Under the pieces are notes generated by a model, which had not been told where the DNA came from, did no database searches, and saw only the letters and a list, made by a program, of their open reading frames with translations. Shown here one piece after another: positions 1 through 11,935 of a stretch of DNA of 64,000 nucleotides. A program made the position numbers and the translations under genes. Source of the stretch: Eucalyptus grandis (taxonomy: Eukaryota > Streptophyta > Magnoliopsida > Myrtales > Myrtaceae); NCBI RefSeq assembly GCF_016545825.1, contig NC_052618.1:38882196-38946195 (forward strand), in the 5' to 3' direction. Numbering within the stretch: position 1 is the first letter of the stretch; each line of letters begins with the position of its first letter.

Positions 1-645
1 AGCAGGTCCTTAAACTGCTCCCCCATCGGAGTCAACCCAGGGGGTAAAAACGGGTAATGATAAACCACCGGGAGGCTTGAAACCAAGATTGGGTAAAACC
101 CCTCCCGGGCCGGACGAGGCTCTTTCCAACACGACTGAAGTATTAAGCAACAACGGTACTACTCCATAAAAGAATCTGACTTTTATTTTCCAATGTCTGA
201 AATTTGTCTATTGACTGCGTAACTGATTCGTGACTTTTCGACGAAAAAAAAAAAGAAATTCGTGACTTGACATGTAATTGAAAATAATAAAATAAAAGAT
301 GAAATATACGAGATTTGACTTTCCTCACTTATGGGCATGTTCTTCTATTTTCCAGACATTTACTCCTCTTTTTTTCTTTTTTTTTTTATCAATATCGAGT
401 GCTAAGTCTGAACTGTGTATATGAAAACTTTTTTTTTTTGTCCGAGTAATGAAAATAACTTAGGCTCCTGCGATTTTAACAAAAAATTAAAGAATGCTCA
501 CCGGCCATGTAAGTATGAATTGTGTATCTGATTCTCGTGCCTGCAATGGATAATGATATGGCCGTCCGAGGATCATAATTTCTAGACCCTTATAACATCT
601 TTCTCGTCATCACTCATCGGCTTGTTACGAAGCAACAAAGAATGC

Positions 646-846
646 TAATCTGCCAAGTAAATGCCAATTTTTCTTCGACTGAAAGAGTCCGACTATGCAT
701 GAGATGTGGAGAATTCAGCACGCTTACTCATTGCTCGAATCTATAGAGGATTAACTCTTTTTTTTTTTTTTTTTGAGCAAATATAGAGGATTAACTTCAG
801 CGTCTCGGAAATGATCAAGATTAAGATTCCTTAGACAAATCACTTG
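646..846 (+). repeat. diverged direct repeat, copy 1
   Basis: This segment matches 3005-3168 in the same orientation. Shared blocks include a CCAATTT-TCTTCGA stretch, GCACGCTTACTCATTGC, a CCCGGAAATGATCAA-like block and CCTTAGACAAATC. Copy 1 is longer because of the poly(T) insertion at 757-781. It looks like an old local duplication; the function of the segment is unknown. Confidence 0.7.
742..796 (-). mobile_element. minimal poly(A) retroinsertion footprint with 15-bp flanking repeats
   Basis: The 15-bp word TATAGAGGATTAACT occurs at 742-756 and again at 782-796. Between the copies lies a run of T's plus a few other bases. The sister copy near 3095-3115 has a single GGATTAGCT-like site and no T run, so it serves as an empty site. 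This is what target-primed reverse transcription of an almost completely 5'-truncated poly(A) transcript would leave on the minus strand. Simple slippage cannot easily create the flanking repeat. Confidence 0.45.
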
Positions 847-2237
847 AAAAGAACAAGATATCATCAAATATGTGAGCTCCCTTCTTTTGTATGGTGAAAG
901 GAGCTCCTCTGTAAAGTTCACTCGTGGTCTTCCTCGATATGTATGAATTTAACCATTGTCGATTCAACAGATCTGATATATATCTCACACAATAACCGCC
1001 CAACAAAATCCAAACCTAATTATCTCTACTATCAGGATTGGCGTGTATCCTCCAATCAGGCTGGGGCCTAGACTCGACACATTAATTTAAGTAGTAGTCT
1101 CACACATTGTCCATGTAACCGAGCCTTGCTCGGGTTGAAGAAAGTGATGGTGCATAGTAGGGCAGAAATTGAAGCTCCGAGGGCCCTACTCCTGAAGTAT
1201 CCCGAACGTTATAGGCTTGAGAAAGTGAGGATTCAGCCTCCTGAAAACACTTACCGGATTAGTGGCAGGTGGGAACGGTGGAGCTGCGAATCGCGTGCAC
1301 ATTTGCTTGGACGATGCTTCCTCTCTAAGCAATCTGAACGTCTTTGATGAAGAAGATACAAATAGTAGTGACAAGGCAAGGCATGTATCGATAAGGAGCT
1401 CCTGTGGGATGTGATGAACGAACGACGGCTCAAATAGTATGTAATTTCCGGCCCCGACTTATTAAAAGATAAAACTTCCTTCAAAGAGTCCTGAAGGATG
1501 TACAGCAGCAAAGCCGAAATTACATGTATTGAAATGGTGGCCTAAAACTCATCCTTTTTTATACATGGGTATGCTACCCAAACTAACAGGGTCACCATTT
1601 CACCAAAATTAGAGGCAAATCTGCTTCTAAATATTAATCTAATTTTCGCCTTTAGCGTGTTTGCTCTTTCCACAACATGTATTGAAAGATAAAATGGCAT
1701 TGGCAACGTGCTTGTATAGTAATTATAGAGTGAAATAAAATGTGAATACATTAGGATTTATAAACATACGATAAAGTGGACACAATGCAATGATGCAATT
1801 GCATAAATTAGGAGAGAAGCATTTTAAAACGTTTCATTATATCTTAATTCATAGGTGCATGATAAATGAATTCGTCTATGCACGATAGACTCCGTCATCG
1901 TATTCATAGAACTAGAATATATAAAACAGAGACATTAAATATTTCCACCGATCCCCAGTGTCTTTTCAGACGAGGGTCGTGCATGAATGTCCGAAGAAGC
2001 ATGGAATTTTGCACGATCGGATTGACTATGGCTGCCTAGAAAAGCTTCTCGGCCGGAGACGAACCCTGCCATAAACCAGAGAAAGGAGACGAGGACATGG
2101 CACCCTCGTTGATCTAACATGTTTTGTACTTGGATCATCTTCCTGTGCTGATTCTTTATGTCTTGCAGATGAGAGCTCCGCCTCCATGGAAGCCAAGAAA
2201 GAGCCAGGAAGACTAGGTAAACTAAGCTCTGGTTGGT

Positions 2238-2238
<1 letters not shown>

Positions 2239-2278
<40 letters not shown>
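2239..2278. repeat. (GA)n microsatellite
   Basis: About twenty uninterrupted GA units. No gene is attached to it. Confidence 0.95.
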
Positions 2279-2282
<4 letters not shown>

Positions 2283-3004
2283 CTAAAAGAGAAAGCCTAT
2301 TGCATGCACCTCAAAATGCTGACGAAAAAGCTTTCATTTAAATGTTCTAAATCACTTGACGGGGGCCAAGATTCACTGATGAATCACGGGTTGGAGAACG
2401 GCATGGCAAAACTGGGTGGAGTGGAGTAGTCGCTCCTTCGTATTAATGACGATGATAATCAACCAGTCTCTATCCCCTCGATCTGCACTGTCTCTGCACG
2501 ATATAAACATGAAAAGGGAAAGAAGCCTGCCCCCTAGAACAGATCCAATCTAAGCTGTTCACCAATGCAATAGAGAAGACCAAACAGGCCGAGACGAAAA
2601 AAAGTATAGAAGCAAGGCAAAAATAATGGAGGCGGACAGGAGTACGGATTACATCTTAAGAGCAGCGCCACAGAAAAAGAGATGATTTTTTTGAATTTGG
2701 AGACTTCAAAGCAATTTTACATCTCTTCCCCAAGCATTTTCCCATATGAACCAGAACTGAAAATGTTCATTGCTGACTTCCTGTTGTTTTAGCCCGGACA
2801 AAGTGGAACCTAATATGCATGGGGAAAGAGTATAGTTAAAAGCAAGACATAAAGTGCACTAGAATATGACAGCATGACGTGGATCCCGTTCCTTGAAACT
2901 GGAGGACAGTCATGGTGTGGTAACGTATCAATTTCCCAAAGCGTAACCTCCTGCAATGAGAAATGTCATCACTCGTCGACATGTCAAGAAATGACAAAGA
3001 AAAG

Positions 3005-3168
3005 TTATCCTGCTATGTAAATTGCCAATTTCTCTTCGATTGAACGAGTTTGAGTAAGCGTAAGATGTAGAGAATAGAGCACGCTTACTCATTGCATTAG
3101 TCTTCACAGGATTAGCTTTGGCATCCCGGAAATGATCAAAACCGGGTTTCCTTAGACAAATCTGTGCC
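3005..3168 (+). repeat. diverged direct repeat, copy 2
   Basis: Partner of 646-846, same orientation, lacking the poly(T) insertion. The two copies are about 2.35 kb apart and differ at many positions, so the duplication is not recent. Confidence 0.7.
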
Positions 3169-3488
3169 GGTCGAGTCGTCTTCATTTGCCAGCAGTCTGC
3201 TCTTCCACTTTTCAGATGATCCTTGGCCTTGGACTAGCCGTCTTCCTGCACATCTCCACAAATATGTGAGCGTGAGAGAATTTATTTCTTTGGCAGGTAA
3301 CTGGTCAAACGGAAGCGTCATTCCCTAAATTAATGGTAAAAACTTGCTTCAAAGAGTCCTGGTAGAAGCTCAGAGAAAATATTTGAGTTCCATGTCTTTT
3401 GTACAGAAAATGAGCACCTTAGGCTTATATTAAGATCTGCTCCTTGATATTGACTTGAGGAGGAAAAAAGAAGGTAAAAGGAAAAGAA

Positions 3489-4900
3489 CTAGTGTTCCTT
3501 CGTTCGAAATGAAATGCCTTGCACAATCTCATCAACGGACCTCTCTATCTTTGTCCGAAGCCAGAGATTCATTCGAATTTTGTGCTGCGACCAAGACATC
3601 CACTTTTCAAACGCCTCACCCAACTTGTCTGACAGAGGCAGGTAAATTCTAATCCATGTGTCATTTACTAATTCACAGTATTGCATACACAAGAAAACTT
3701 TGCGAGCAAACTTCCATAAGACTAAATAACCATAGGACAGAGCAAAGAAACTGAAAATCCTGTGTATGCTATCAAAACATAGCTTCTGCTTATATTGTCA
3801 TAACTCTGTATATACAATGATATAATGTAGAGGCCTATCAACTCTTCATCTTATTCGAGTACACAACACATGCTAGAGCCCTCTTCCCTAGGCTGCGCAA
3901 TACCACAAAGAATAAACCTCACCGGCTGAACTTAATCACTGCGATGAATGCAGCAGATAATCCATGATGGAACCACCTCCAGTAAACTTAAATGACAGAT
4001 AAAGGCTGAAAGCTTAGTAATTAATTATACTTGGAAATCACATGACTACCATAACTACGAGCTGCTGTCGCTTTTTTCCGTAGAGTTTGAACATGTACCT
4101 TGTCTACAAGGTGAAAACTTTCTATGTCGTTAGTGTGCATGTGCAGATGCCATTGACACCTTGACGCATATATCCACATGGGATATGGCAGAGTTGATGT
4201 ATATTGCTTAGAAAATATGCAGCTGAACCGAGATTAATCATTGGAAGAGCACAGGGAGAAGCTCCTACATTTGACTTAATAATACAAAGGGGAAATAAAA
4301 ATCTAGACAGAGCTTAAATTGCAAGGTTTCATCTCTCTATCCATAAAAACTTCTTGTCCAGAAAGGGGAAGACCAAGCGAAGAATAATTCTCCACAGAAG
4401 CAGCTGCACTTTGAAAAAAAGCAAAAGAGTACCTAGAGTCCTCCAAACCAGTCCCCATACCGCTAACAGCAAGTGGAATAAGTAGAATTTTAATCGCTGA
4501 TATGATCCCTTGTAGGTAATCTGTCCAAGATAGCATGAGCATCAATTTTCTGCCATCTCAATTTCATGCTTCTACACTTGATTTGGTGAAAGCACTATGG
4601 ATATGACTAGAAGAGGACCGAAATCTCGTCCTGTTATGAATTAAATGGGAATGTCACCGCCTAACACCAGCTTCAATGGCAGCCACAGGTCGCTTCTGGT
4701 TGCAAGCCATTGCAGACAACTATAAACAACAGAGCAAGAGTGGGATCTAGACTGAGTACTGCACCCAGAGACGTTAGAATGTAAATATTGTCCAAAAAAG
4801 CATTCAATAGATCATCTGGATCAAAAAATCTTTCAGGGTTTTTGACAATGGAAAAGCCCAAAGGTGTAAAAGAAACGACACATTCCAAGCTCTATGCCAT
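3489..4900 (-). pseudogene. exon-like remains of an unrecognised host gene
   Basis: Three protein-like segments lie on the minus strand. Segment one (about 4888-4680) reads VVSFTPLGFSIVKNPERFFD and continues DDLLNAFLDNIYILTSLGAV. Segment two (about 4549-4410) begins after an acceptor-like GGCAG and includes WTDYLQGIISAIKILLIPLA, with a donor-like GTATGG just after LAVS. Segment three (about 3655-3489) follows a pyrimidine-rich CTCTGTCAG acceptor and reads KLGEAFEKWMSWSQHKIRMN, ending at a TAG stop at 3489. The phases of the segment-two donor and segment-three acceptor are compatible. In segment one a second frame becomes the better protein partway through (LQWLATRSDLWLPLKLVLGG), which suggests a frameshift or a missed small intron. 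I do not recognise the family. It may be the last exons of a long helical-repeat protein, probably non-functional or truncated by the LINE at 5379. Confidence 0.35.
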
Positions 4901-5378
4901 AAGTACCTTGATGCAGGAGTGGGGGAGAAGGAAAGAGATGACATCAGTCCTCGAAACAGATGTTGAGTGCAACAAGGGGATTTACTCGTTGATAAACCGA
5001 AACACCAGGATCAAATATGCAACTCATCGGTTTAAGATATGGACCATTCATGTGAGTGGATGCGAAATATAATCTGATTAGTGTAGCTGCCCCAGAAAAC
5101 AATTTTCAGAAATTTTACGAACCATCCTTCATCTCATATTCGATTTAATTCACCAGGAATTTCATCTGTTGGCCACCAAAGGCAGAGGAAAATTTCTCTT
5201 CGTGGACTGGAATTCACGTCTCTGCTAATTGCCATTTGCGTCCTGCATCAGTTGATAATGAGAACTGTAGAAAGATGTGCACAGGTTGCATCCGGGGCAG
5301 TCGCCTACGATCTGAACCTGGGAACAGTTGACAATATATTGAAAATGGAAACTCAATTCAGGAAGTACAAACTAGACC
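4900..5378. other. unassigned spacer
   Basis: Between the exon-like remains and the LINE fragment I see no domain. A minus-strand stretch near 5230-5145 could be another exon of the same gene, but the support is only a short open frame. Confidence 0.3.
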
Positions 5379-6624
5379 CTAAGCACGCATTTCTGAAGCA
5401 CTTTTGTTCCCCCTGATATTTTGGTCTATCAATTCAACCACCCTTTGTGGGTCGTCTCTGTTTGAAGGACCGCAAATCTTTCCCATGGTTAGCCAACGAT
5501 CCTCTCGAATCCTTATTTCCTCCCCACCTCCTACTTCCCATTTAGTTGCAGGTTCTATCACCTCCCTACCCATCAAGAAACTTTGCCATCCCCAAGATGG
5601 TCTGTGACCTTTATGGGCATTCCAGAAGGTGTCTCTTGGAAAATATAGGCTCCTTAGAATTCTGCTCCATAGCGCTTCTAGGGTTTGAATCGACGCCAAG
5701 TTTGTTTCCCTAGCAAAGATTTGTTAAAAGTCACAAGATCTCTAAAGCCAAGACCTCCACAATCCTTTCGGGTTTTCAAAATGTCTCAATTCTTCCAATG
5801 AACACCTTTTTTTCTGAATTTTGCTTCCACCAGAAATTAGATTTTCGCTGTTCTATCGCCTGACAAATAGATATAGGAATTTTGAAGAGAGACATAGCGT
5901 ATTGTGGCAAAGCTTGGACTATTGTCTTGATGAGGATCTCTTTCCTTGCCTTGGATATTAGATTTTCTTTCTAGCCCTCTAGTTTCATTTCAACACAAGC
6001 AAGGACTCAAGCAAACATATGTTTTTTGGTCTGGCCCCAATCTGAAGGTAGTCCCAGATATTTCCCTGTTTTTTCCATGATAGGAACCCTTAATTCATTT
6101 GCTAGGTTTGATTTTAAGAGATGAGGGCAGCCCTTCCCGAAGAAAATCCCAAACTTGTTTAGGTTGATGGCTTGACCCGAGGCAAAGCGGTATTGGTTTA
6201 GGATGTTTGCTAGATTTTGGGCCTTAGTGATTGTTCCATTAAGAAAGAAGATAGCATCATCAGCGAATAGGAGATGAGACAGAGTGGGGCAAGATGGGTT
6301 TAGTTTGGTACCTTTGATAGTTTGGTCTTCAATGGCTTTTGTCATGAGGGATGAAAGAGCATTGACCATGAGAATAAAGAGATAGGGGGATAATGGGTCC
6401 CCTCATCGGATTCCTCGAGATGGGCTAAAATGATTGCAAAGGTCGCCATTAACTCTCACATTATATGAGACTGTGGAGATACATTGTTTGACTGAGGATA
6501 ACCATTTGTCACAAAATCCCAACTTTAGCAGATAATCACATAAGAAGTCCCATTCCACTTGATCAAAGGTTTTAGCATTGTTCATAGTCACTGAGACCTC
6601 TTCTCGACATCCGAGTGTGCTCAA
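5379..6624 (-). mobile_element. LINE (non-LTR retrotransposon) reverse transcriptase fragment
   Basis: Minus-strand frames give a decayed plant LINE reverse transcriptase. From 6624 downward: an AKTFDQVEWDFLCDYLLKLG palm segment, then SYNVRVNGDL and a FSPSRGIR-QGDPLSP-like turn that crosses a frameshift near 6410. Next comes the catalytic motif LLFADDAIFF in the frame at 6369-6007, followed by the thumb region (GQAINLNKFG, GKYLGLPSDWGQTKK). The frame at 5699-5379 matches the linker after the RT domain (LRSLYFPRDTFWNAHKGHRP, GEEIRIREDRWL). The endonuclease, RNase H and poly(A) tail are missing, so both ends are truncated. Stops and frameshifts make it inactive. The RT family assignment is secure; the clade is not resolved. 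Confidence 0.88.
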
Positions 6625-6928
6625 CCTTCATGTGGGATCATGAACTTACTTAATGCAACAACAAGCAATAGAAACACAACAAGCATAACAATACAAAACC
6701 AACATAAGCAAATGATGACATGATCTTAAAATCGATAAGTGTAGCACATCGCCCTATCAAAGAGTTAGGAAAGTCTACTTACTACTTTTTAGACCTAGCT
6801 CCAAGATGCTTCTTTGGTGGTCGGTCGGCGTCTAGAGCGGCTTGGAAGAGAAGGGCTTGAAAGAGAGGAAAGGAAGGGAGAGGAAAGGAGAGAATAACTC
6901 ATCTTTAAAATGTGAGGATGTCTTTTCC

Positions 6929-6936
6929 TATTTATA
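6929..6936 (-). promoter_or_regulatory. TATA box of the LTR promoter (predicted)
   Basis: On the minus strand TATAAATA is followed, some 40-130 bases downstream, by a long pyrimidine-rich tract (complement of the GA-rich run at 6840-6893). A TATA box plus CT-rich leader is usual for plant LTR promoters. The start point is not determined. Confidence 0.5.
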
Positions 6937-8224
6937 AACCTTTTCCTCTTAGATTTTTATGAAAACTCATGATTACGCCTAAATGACGAGTTGGCCTACC
7001 TATCTTTGGCACCTAGGTCCTTTGGTGTTGGCTTATGATTGGTTTACCTATATGCTTATCCTCCAAGGCTCACTCTAGGCTCATTATTGCCTACGGCGCC
7101 TAAGGGACACATAAGCCCCTTTCATGCCTAATGTCTTCTAATTTGTTGGTTTTTGCCTTATTTATTAAAGCTACAATCTAGGGCCATTATAACCTAAGAT
7201 TCACCTAAGATTCTAGGAGACACATAAGTAGGTGACTCACCTCTCTCATTAATTGCCAATATTTCATGCAATCATTAGGCTTATATGTGTTTACATTAGC
7301 TAACTTGCTCTCCAAGTTTCTTCTTTTGAACACACTAAGATCCAAAAGCATTTAATATATTCTTATCTTCAAGCCAAGAAATTTCTAGATTAGCTTGCTC
7401 CTCGAGTTGGGCGTGCAGCCCCCTTCCCCTCAAAGTTGGGCATGTGGCTCTCTCACTTTAAGGCGAAAACAGTTTTGAGCAACTTTCGAAATAAGTACCA
7501 TTACCTTACAAACGGACTCGAAAAATTATATAATTTTAATATGTTGTAAAGAAGACCTTAGAAAACATTTTTTATGAAAGAATCCAAGCCAAATTCGTTA
7601 TGTGGAAAGAGCAACAATTCATTGAATACAACTCAAAAATTCATCTGTCAAGCAGATTCAACAGTCAGAGAGAGACTCATTTGAAAATCCAAATCTTCAC
7701 AAAACTCTTTGAAATTTCAATATGTTATAGATATAGATGTCGTTTAAAACTTTAGTGAATGAAACATCTCCAAATTCGAAAGGGAAGATTCTATGAAAAT
7801 CTGAGAAACAACTTGGTTACCATTTTCACTATACTGGGTAGGTTCTATATGGTAATTAATTAGGCCTTCGTCCCAATCATTTCACCTCAGAAAAATATGA
7901 AATTTAAGCATGATATATGTCAAGATTTTTGAACAACTTTCATGAAGGAATCTTCACCAAATTCGTAACATAAAAAGCTCTATAAAATTGGCAAACAACA
8001 AAGATCCAGAAATTTCAAAAAATTAAATGAGGAAAATTCTATTAGAAAAGAGGAGTGTTCCTACTTGGCCTTGCATCAAAGGTCATCCATGGCTGCACAA
8101 TCTTATCTCCCAAGATCCTAAATAGGCTCTATACTAGTTTGGACACTTGTCTCAATTGTTTATTGGCTGGTGTCAAAAAGAGATAAGGTAGATTTGTCTT
8201 GGTCCAAAGTTGGACTTGTCTTGG

Positions 8225-8228
<4 letters not shown>

Positions 8229-8274
<46 letters not shown>
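8229..8274. repeat. (CT)n microsatellite
   Basis: About twenty-three CT units. The plus-strand open frame over it (a run of alternating Leu-Ser) is only the repeat read as protein. Confidence 0.95.
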
Positions 8275-8278
<4 letters not shown>

Positions 8279-8388
8279 ATGTGGCCTCTCCTTTGTAGGT
8301 TCCAAAGTCTACCATTCACACTTAGATCCTAGGATATTAATGGGCATAGGCTATAGGGATATCTTTCTCCCCACTTTATTTAATACGT

Positions 8389-9236
8389 TCACATTTGTTC
8401 ACACTTGTTCACACTTGTTTTTCTAAGAAATTTTGATTATCCAAGGCTAAGGTGTCCCTTCTGTTAATGGCTTTAAATCCAAATCTAATCTTATCTTCTA
8501 ATGTAAAGTCCCAACATGCCAAGTGTCCATGCTCCTTAATTTACTACATGACAGAGGCATTAAATGTAACTTGGAAAATATCTAAGTTTTAAAGGCCTTG
8601 TCATCCTAGATGGATCAAATTTGACCACGATCGAATATCTTATTTGGCCCGGGGTTCATGCCTAAGACAAGATTGGAGGAAGCAAGCACAACCGGGCTTA
8701 ACTGGTGAAACTAAGCTTAGACTTCTCTTTTATCATGTAAAGGGCTCGAAGTTGAGGATGTTACAGACCTCTTCTCTTGAGGTGTGTCGCTCGTGTAGAT
8801 ATGGAATGCAACACTCTGCTATCACGCGGGAGACAAGCTTGGGAGAGCTCGCAATCTTATGAAGAGAACTCACAAATGGCTTGATTTGAAAGGAGAAATG
8901 ATGACGTCTTTTAGAACGTGAGCCGTGAGGGAACTTTCATGATCAGGTACCCCTAAATCCAACATTTCTCCCTTTTTCTCTTCTCGTGATCTTTGAGGAT
9001 CAAAGGCGGTGAGATTGGGTCGCGACATACATTTAGCATTTCTCCAACCTCAGTTAGAAAAGGCACCATTTAATAGTTTCAGAAGTTACCATCAAATTTC
9101 TAATGGTAACCTAAAATAAATATCTTACACATGTATTTAATACTTTTGGAAAAAATTGAGATTGCATCAAGCTTGACTACTTGACTTTGATGTTTCAGCT
9201 TTTGGTGCTTGACCCATAATTGACTTGGACTTTAAA
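8389..9236 (+). repeat. 891-bp tandem duplication, unit 1
   Basis: Starts in a set of TTCACACTTG-type decamers and runs to GACTTGGACTTTAAAC. It matches 9240-10145 along its whole length at an offset of 891 bases near the start, with scattered substitutions and small indels. Both units include a region also found near 52127-52220 in the long-LTR element, so the duplication lies at least partly in LTR-derived sequence. No gene is contained. Confidence 0.85.
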
Positions 9237-9239
9237 CTT

Positions 9240-10145
9240 TCACATTTGTTCACATTTGTTCAGACTTGTTCAGACTTGTTCACACTTATTCATATTTGTT
9301 CACACTTGTTTTTCCAAGAAAATTTGATTATCCAATGCTGAGGTGTCCCTTTCGTAAATGGCTTTAAATCAAAATCTAATCTTATCTTTTAATGTAAAGT
9401 CCCAACGTGTCAGGTGTCCATGCTCCTTAATTTACCATACGATGAAGGCATTAAACGTAACTTGGAAAATATCTAAGTTCTAAAGGCCTTGTCATCCTAG
9501 ACTAATCAAATTTGACAATGATCAACTATCTTATATGGCTCAGGGTTCATGCCTAAGACATGATCGGAGGAAGCAGGCACAATCGAGCTTAACTAGTGAA
9601 ACTAAGTTCGGACTTCTCTTTTATCATGTAAAGGGCTCGAAGTTGAGGATGTTACAGACTTCTTCTCCTGAGGTTTGTCGCCCGTGTAGATATGGATTGC
9701 GCTACTCTGCTATCATTCGAGAGACAAGCTTGGGAGAGCTCGCAATCTTATGAAGAGAACTCACGAATGGCTTGATTTGAAAGGCGGGTTGAGGAAGTCT
9801 TTTAGAATGTGAGCCGAGAGGGAACTTTCATGATCAAGTACCCCTAAATCCGACATTTCTCCATTTTCTCTCCTCGTGATGCTGAGAGATCGAGGGCGGG
9901 GAGATCGGGTCGCAACATACATTTAGCATTTCTCCAACCTCAATTAGAAAAGGCACTATTTAATAGTTTCGGAAGTTACCATCAAATTTCTAAAGGTAAC
10001 CTAAAATAAATATCTTACGCATGTATTTAATACTTTTGGAACTCGCTTGCATGCAAACATAGGTTAAAAGATTGTATCAAGCTTGACTACTTCACTTTGA
10101 TGTTTCAGCTTTTGGTGCTTGACCCATAATTGACTTGGACTTTAA
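9240..10145 (+). repeat. 891-bp tandem duplication, unit 2
   Basis: Second unit, beginning with five or six degenerate TTCACATTTGT decamers. The decamer run at the junction probably mediated unequal exchange. The short frames at 8644-8862 and 9535-9753 are the same reading frame in the two units and are not otherwise gene-like. Confidence 0.85.
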
Positions 10146-10693
10146 ACCAATTTCGTTTGAAAAGCCGAAAGAAACAATCAAAAGTAGGGGAGAAAACTTT
10201 AACCCAAGACACGGCAATTGTAAAAGGAATCTCGTGGAAAGAGAGAAAAGAGTTTCAAGATAAATTTACTTTTTAACATGTCTCATATTCATGTAAAGAA
10301 TGGATGGCGCCACTATTTATCAAGAATATGGAAGCTTCATTCTATATCTAAAATTATAAAAATTATAAAATAAATAATAAAATATAAGAAGACGAGTGTT
10401 GAGAGTGGATAGTAGCTAATTGCAAGAATATGACTACTCGATCCTCAGCGATTGACGGTGCATATGAGGCACCAATTTGTTCAGTCTCCTATCTTTGGTC
10501 TTCATGGCAACGGACTTCGTAGAATACAAGGCACCAATATTAATATTGCTTTCTCTCCGCTCAACTTTTTAAAGGCATGTCCTATCGAAAAATGCTATCT
10601 TATAGGTTAATATTAATTTATCAAACCACACGGCAGATCATAAGTGAATCACAAGCCATATTCAATAATTAATAACAATATACCAGTTTGACA
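9928..10693 (+). repeat. dispersed direct repeat R, copy 1
   Basis: Begins TTTAGCATTTCTCCAACCTC and ends near CACAAGCCATA. It matches 12186-12927 closely, including the words GGCGCCACTATTT, GACGAGTGTTGAGAGTGGAT and GAGGCACCAATTTGTTCAG. A more distant relative of its right half is at 14990-15560. No ORF. It lies upstream of the receptor-kinase pseudogene and could be copied gene-flank sequence. Confidence 0.8.
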
Positions 10694-10764
10694 TTTCTCT
10701 ATCATAAGTGAATCACAAGCCATATTCAATAATTAATAACAATATACCAGTTTGACATTTCTCT
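10637..10764 (+). repeat. 64-bp direct tandem duplication
   Basis: ATCATAAGTGAATCACAAGC starts at 10637 and again at 10701; the two 64-base units are essentially identical. The identity implies a recent slip or unequal exchange inside repeat R. The other R copy (12186-12927) does not carry it. Confidence 0.9.
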
Positions 10765-11099
10765 TTCTTGTGTTTTGTCGTGAAAGTGAAAACTTTCGGG
10801 ACAATGATATGTGAATGACACTACGTGTACTATGACTTTACTTGAATTCACTAAATGAAATGGTGCGTAGTGTGGTATGCACCCATGTCATCAAATAAGT
10901 GTGAAACCAGCATTAAAAAGAAGTTTGTCCAAAGGGGAAATACATAAATTGGGCAAGATCAATTAAAGGAAATTTATTTTTCTATTCCACCATAAGTATG
11001 TGCTTTGCCAAAAGATTTGCCTTTGTGCTCTTGCTATGATGGCTCGAGAAGAAGAAGATAACCGTTCCTATTAATAGTTAAGGCAAAGCAAGAGCAGTT

Positions 11100-11935
11100 T
11101 TACTATTGATTTGTTATCGATAAATAACTTGCACATTTAGGCTGATCCAAGGTGAATTACCACCCTAAGCGAGGATTAGGAGTTCACTTGCTGAGTTTTA
11201 TCTCATTGTTGTTTCTTGAAATGTTTCAAGCTCTAAGCATGATTGAACCCTTTTGGCATGTCAACTTCGAGGTCCCCATAGACCAAAGTTCTGAGGTCGT
11301 TAGGACGGTGGATCAACATGAGCGCTACGTCTCTACCATCTGGGTAGATGAGGGGTTAACCAACTTGGTGCCCCATAAGTTCATTGTCAGTACTACTGGG
11401 TAGGGGAGATCCTGTTCGATCCCCTTAGAGGTTTCGATGGACCACTAGGGTGGGGACTGCAACCACCAGTTGGGATGCCATGGACCCGGACGTCCCCGAC
11501 GATGAGGTCACCGATCCGGATACTAACTTGGATGAGGACCTCGACCCCGAGCCATGGTACTTCGGGGAACCCATGAGGTGTTAGGAGTTAGTGAGGTTCG
11601 TCACTTTTTGAGGTCATCCTCCTAGTAGTAGTGGTGATAGGCCAAACCCCCCAAACCCAGGTGGAAGTGCATGGCTGGCCAAACTTTTGGTTGCAAATGA
11701 AATTAGAGTGTAATGGTTCGCGTATGTGCATAAATAAATGAAGTATGCTTTCATGTACATGAGTGTTTTATACTATCCATGTTTTGATTTAGTTGAGTGA
11801 TATGTCTCTACTTCCGCTTGTGCATAATTAAATGATAATATTGCGGTTGGCCGGCGACACCTCTTGGGACGTCACAATTAAATGGCGTAAGTATGTAAGA
11901 GAGATTATTGTCGCGCCCCTGGAGCGGGTCGGGGC
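11100..11935 (+). mobile_element. 3' part of a long gypsy-type LTR carrying the small WVD ORF (decayed)
   Basis: This fragment carries a plus-strand small ORF homologous to the minus-strand ORF at 49530-49796. The frame at 11152-11403 reads DQHERYVSTIWVDEGL and then LVPHKF. After a frameshift it continues PLRGFDGPLG, the counterpart of GPLRGFDGLLG in the other copy. A third frame then gives an acidic Asp/Pro-rich tail (DPDVPDDEVTDPD, later LDEDLDPEP) at about 11480-11570. A GTTAT-6-ATAAC hairpin at 11113-11128 precedes a TTTAG acceptor-like site at 11136-11140. The function of this peptide is unknown; see findings. Confidence 0.5.

Larger units (their letters stand above)
1..3400. other. gene-free AT-rich region
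   Basis: No convincing gene is visible on either strand. Short open frames here have no recognisable domain or consistent codon pattern. The stretch contains homopolymer T and A runs, a GA microsatellite and two diverged copies of one segment, listed separately. A frame at 1126-1347 on the plus strand reads smoothly for about 60 codons but resembles nothing I recognise and lacks clear splice borders. Confidence 0.5.
6640..8380 (-). mobile_element. long-LTR retrotransposon fragment (same family as 49133-52746)
   Basis: Sequence from about 6640 follows the LTR at 49133-52746 in the same orientation. Shared blocks include the AAGTCTACTTAC region near 6765 (50815 there), paired GTTGGGCGTG-CAGCCCC and GTTGGGCATGTGGC phrases near 7417 (51168 there), and the stretch after it that contains AAAACTCT-TGAAATTT. 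The similarity is moderate, so this is an older or different copy. By comparison with the other copy the LTR points toward the minus strand. No coding domain is present. A TATA element and pyrimidine-rich leader on the minus strand are listed separately. Confidence 0.55.

Noticed and set aside
8199..8426. ORF with a Leu-Ser run
   Set aside because: Translation of a CT microsatellite.
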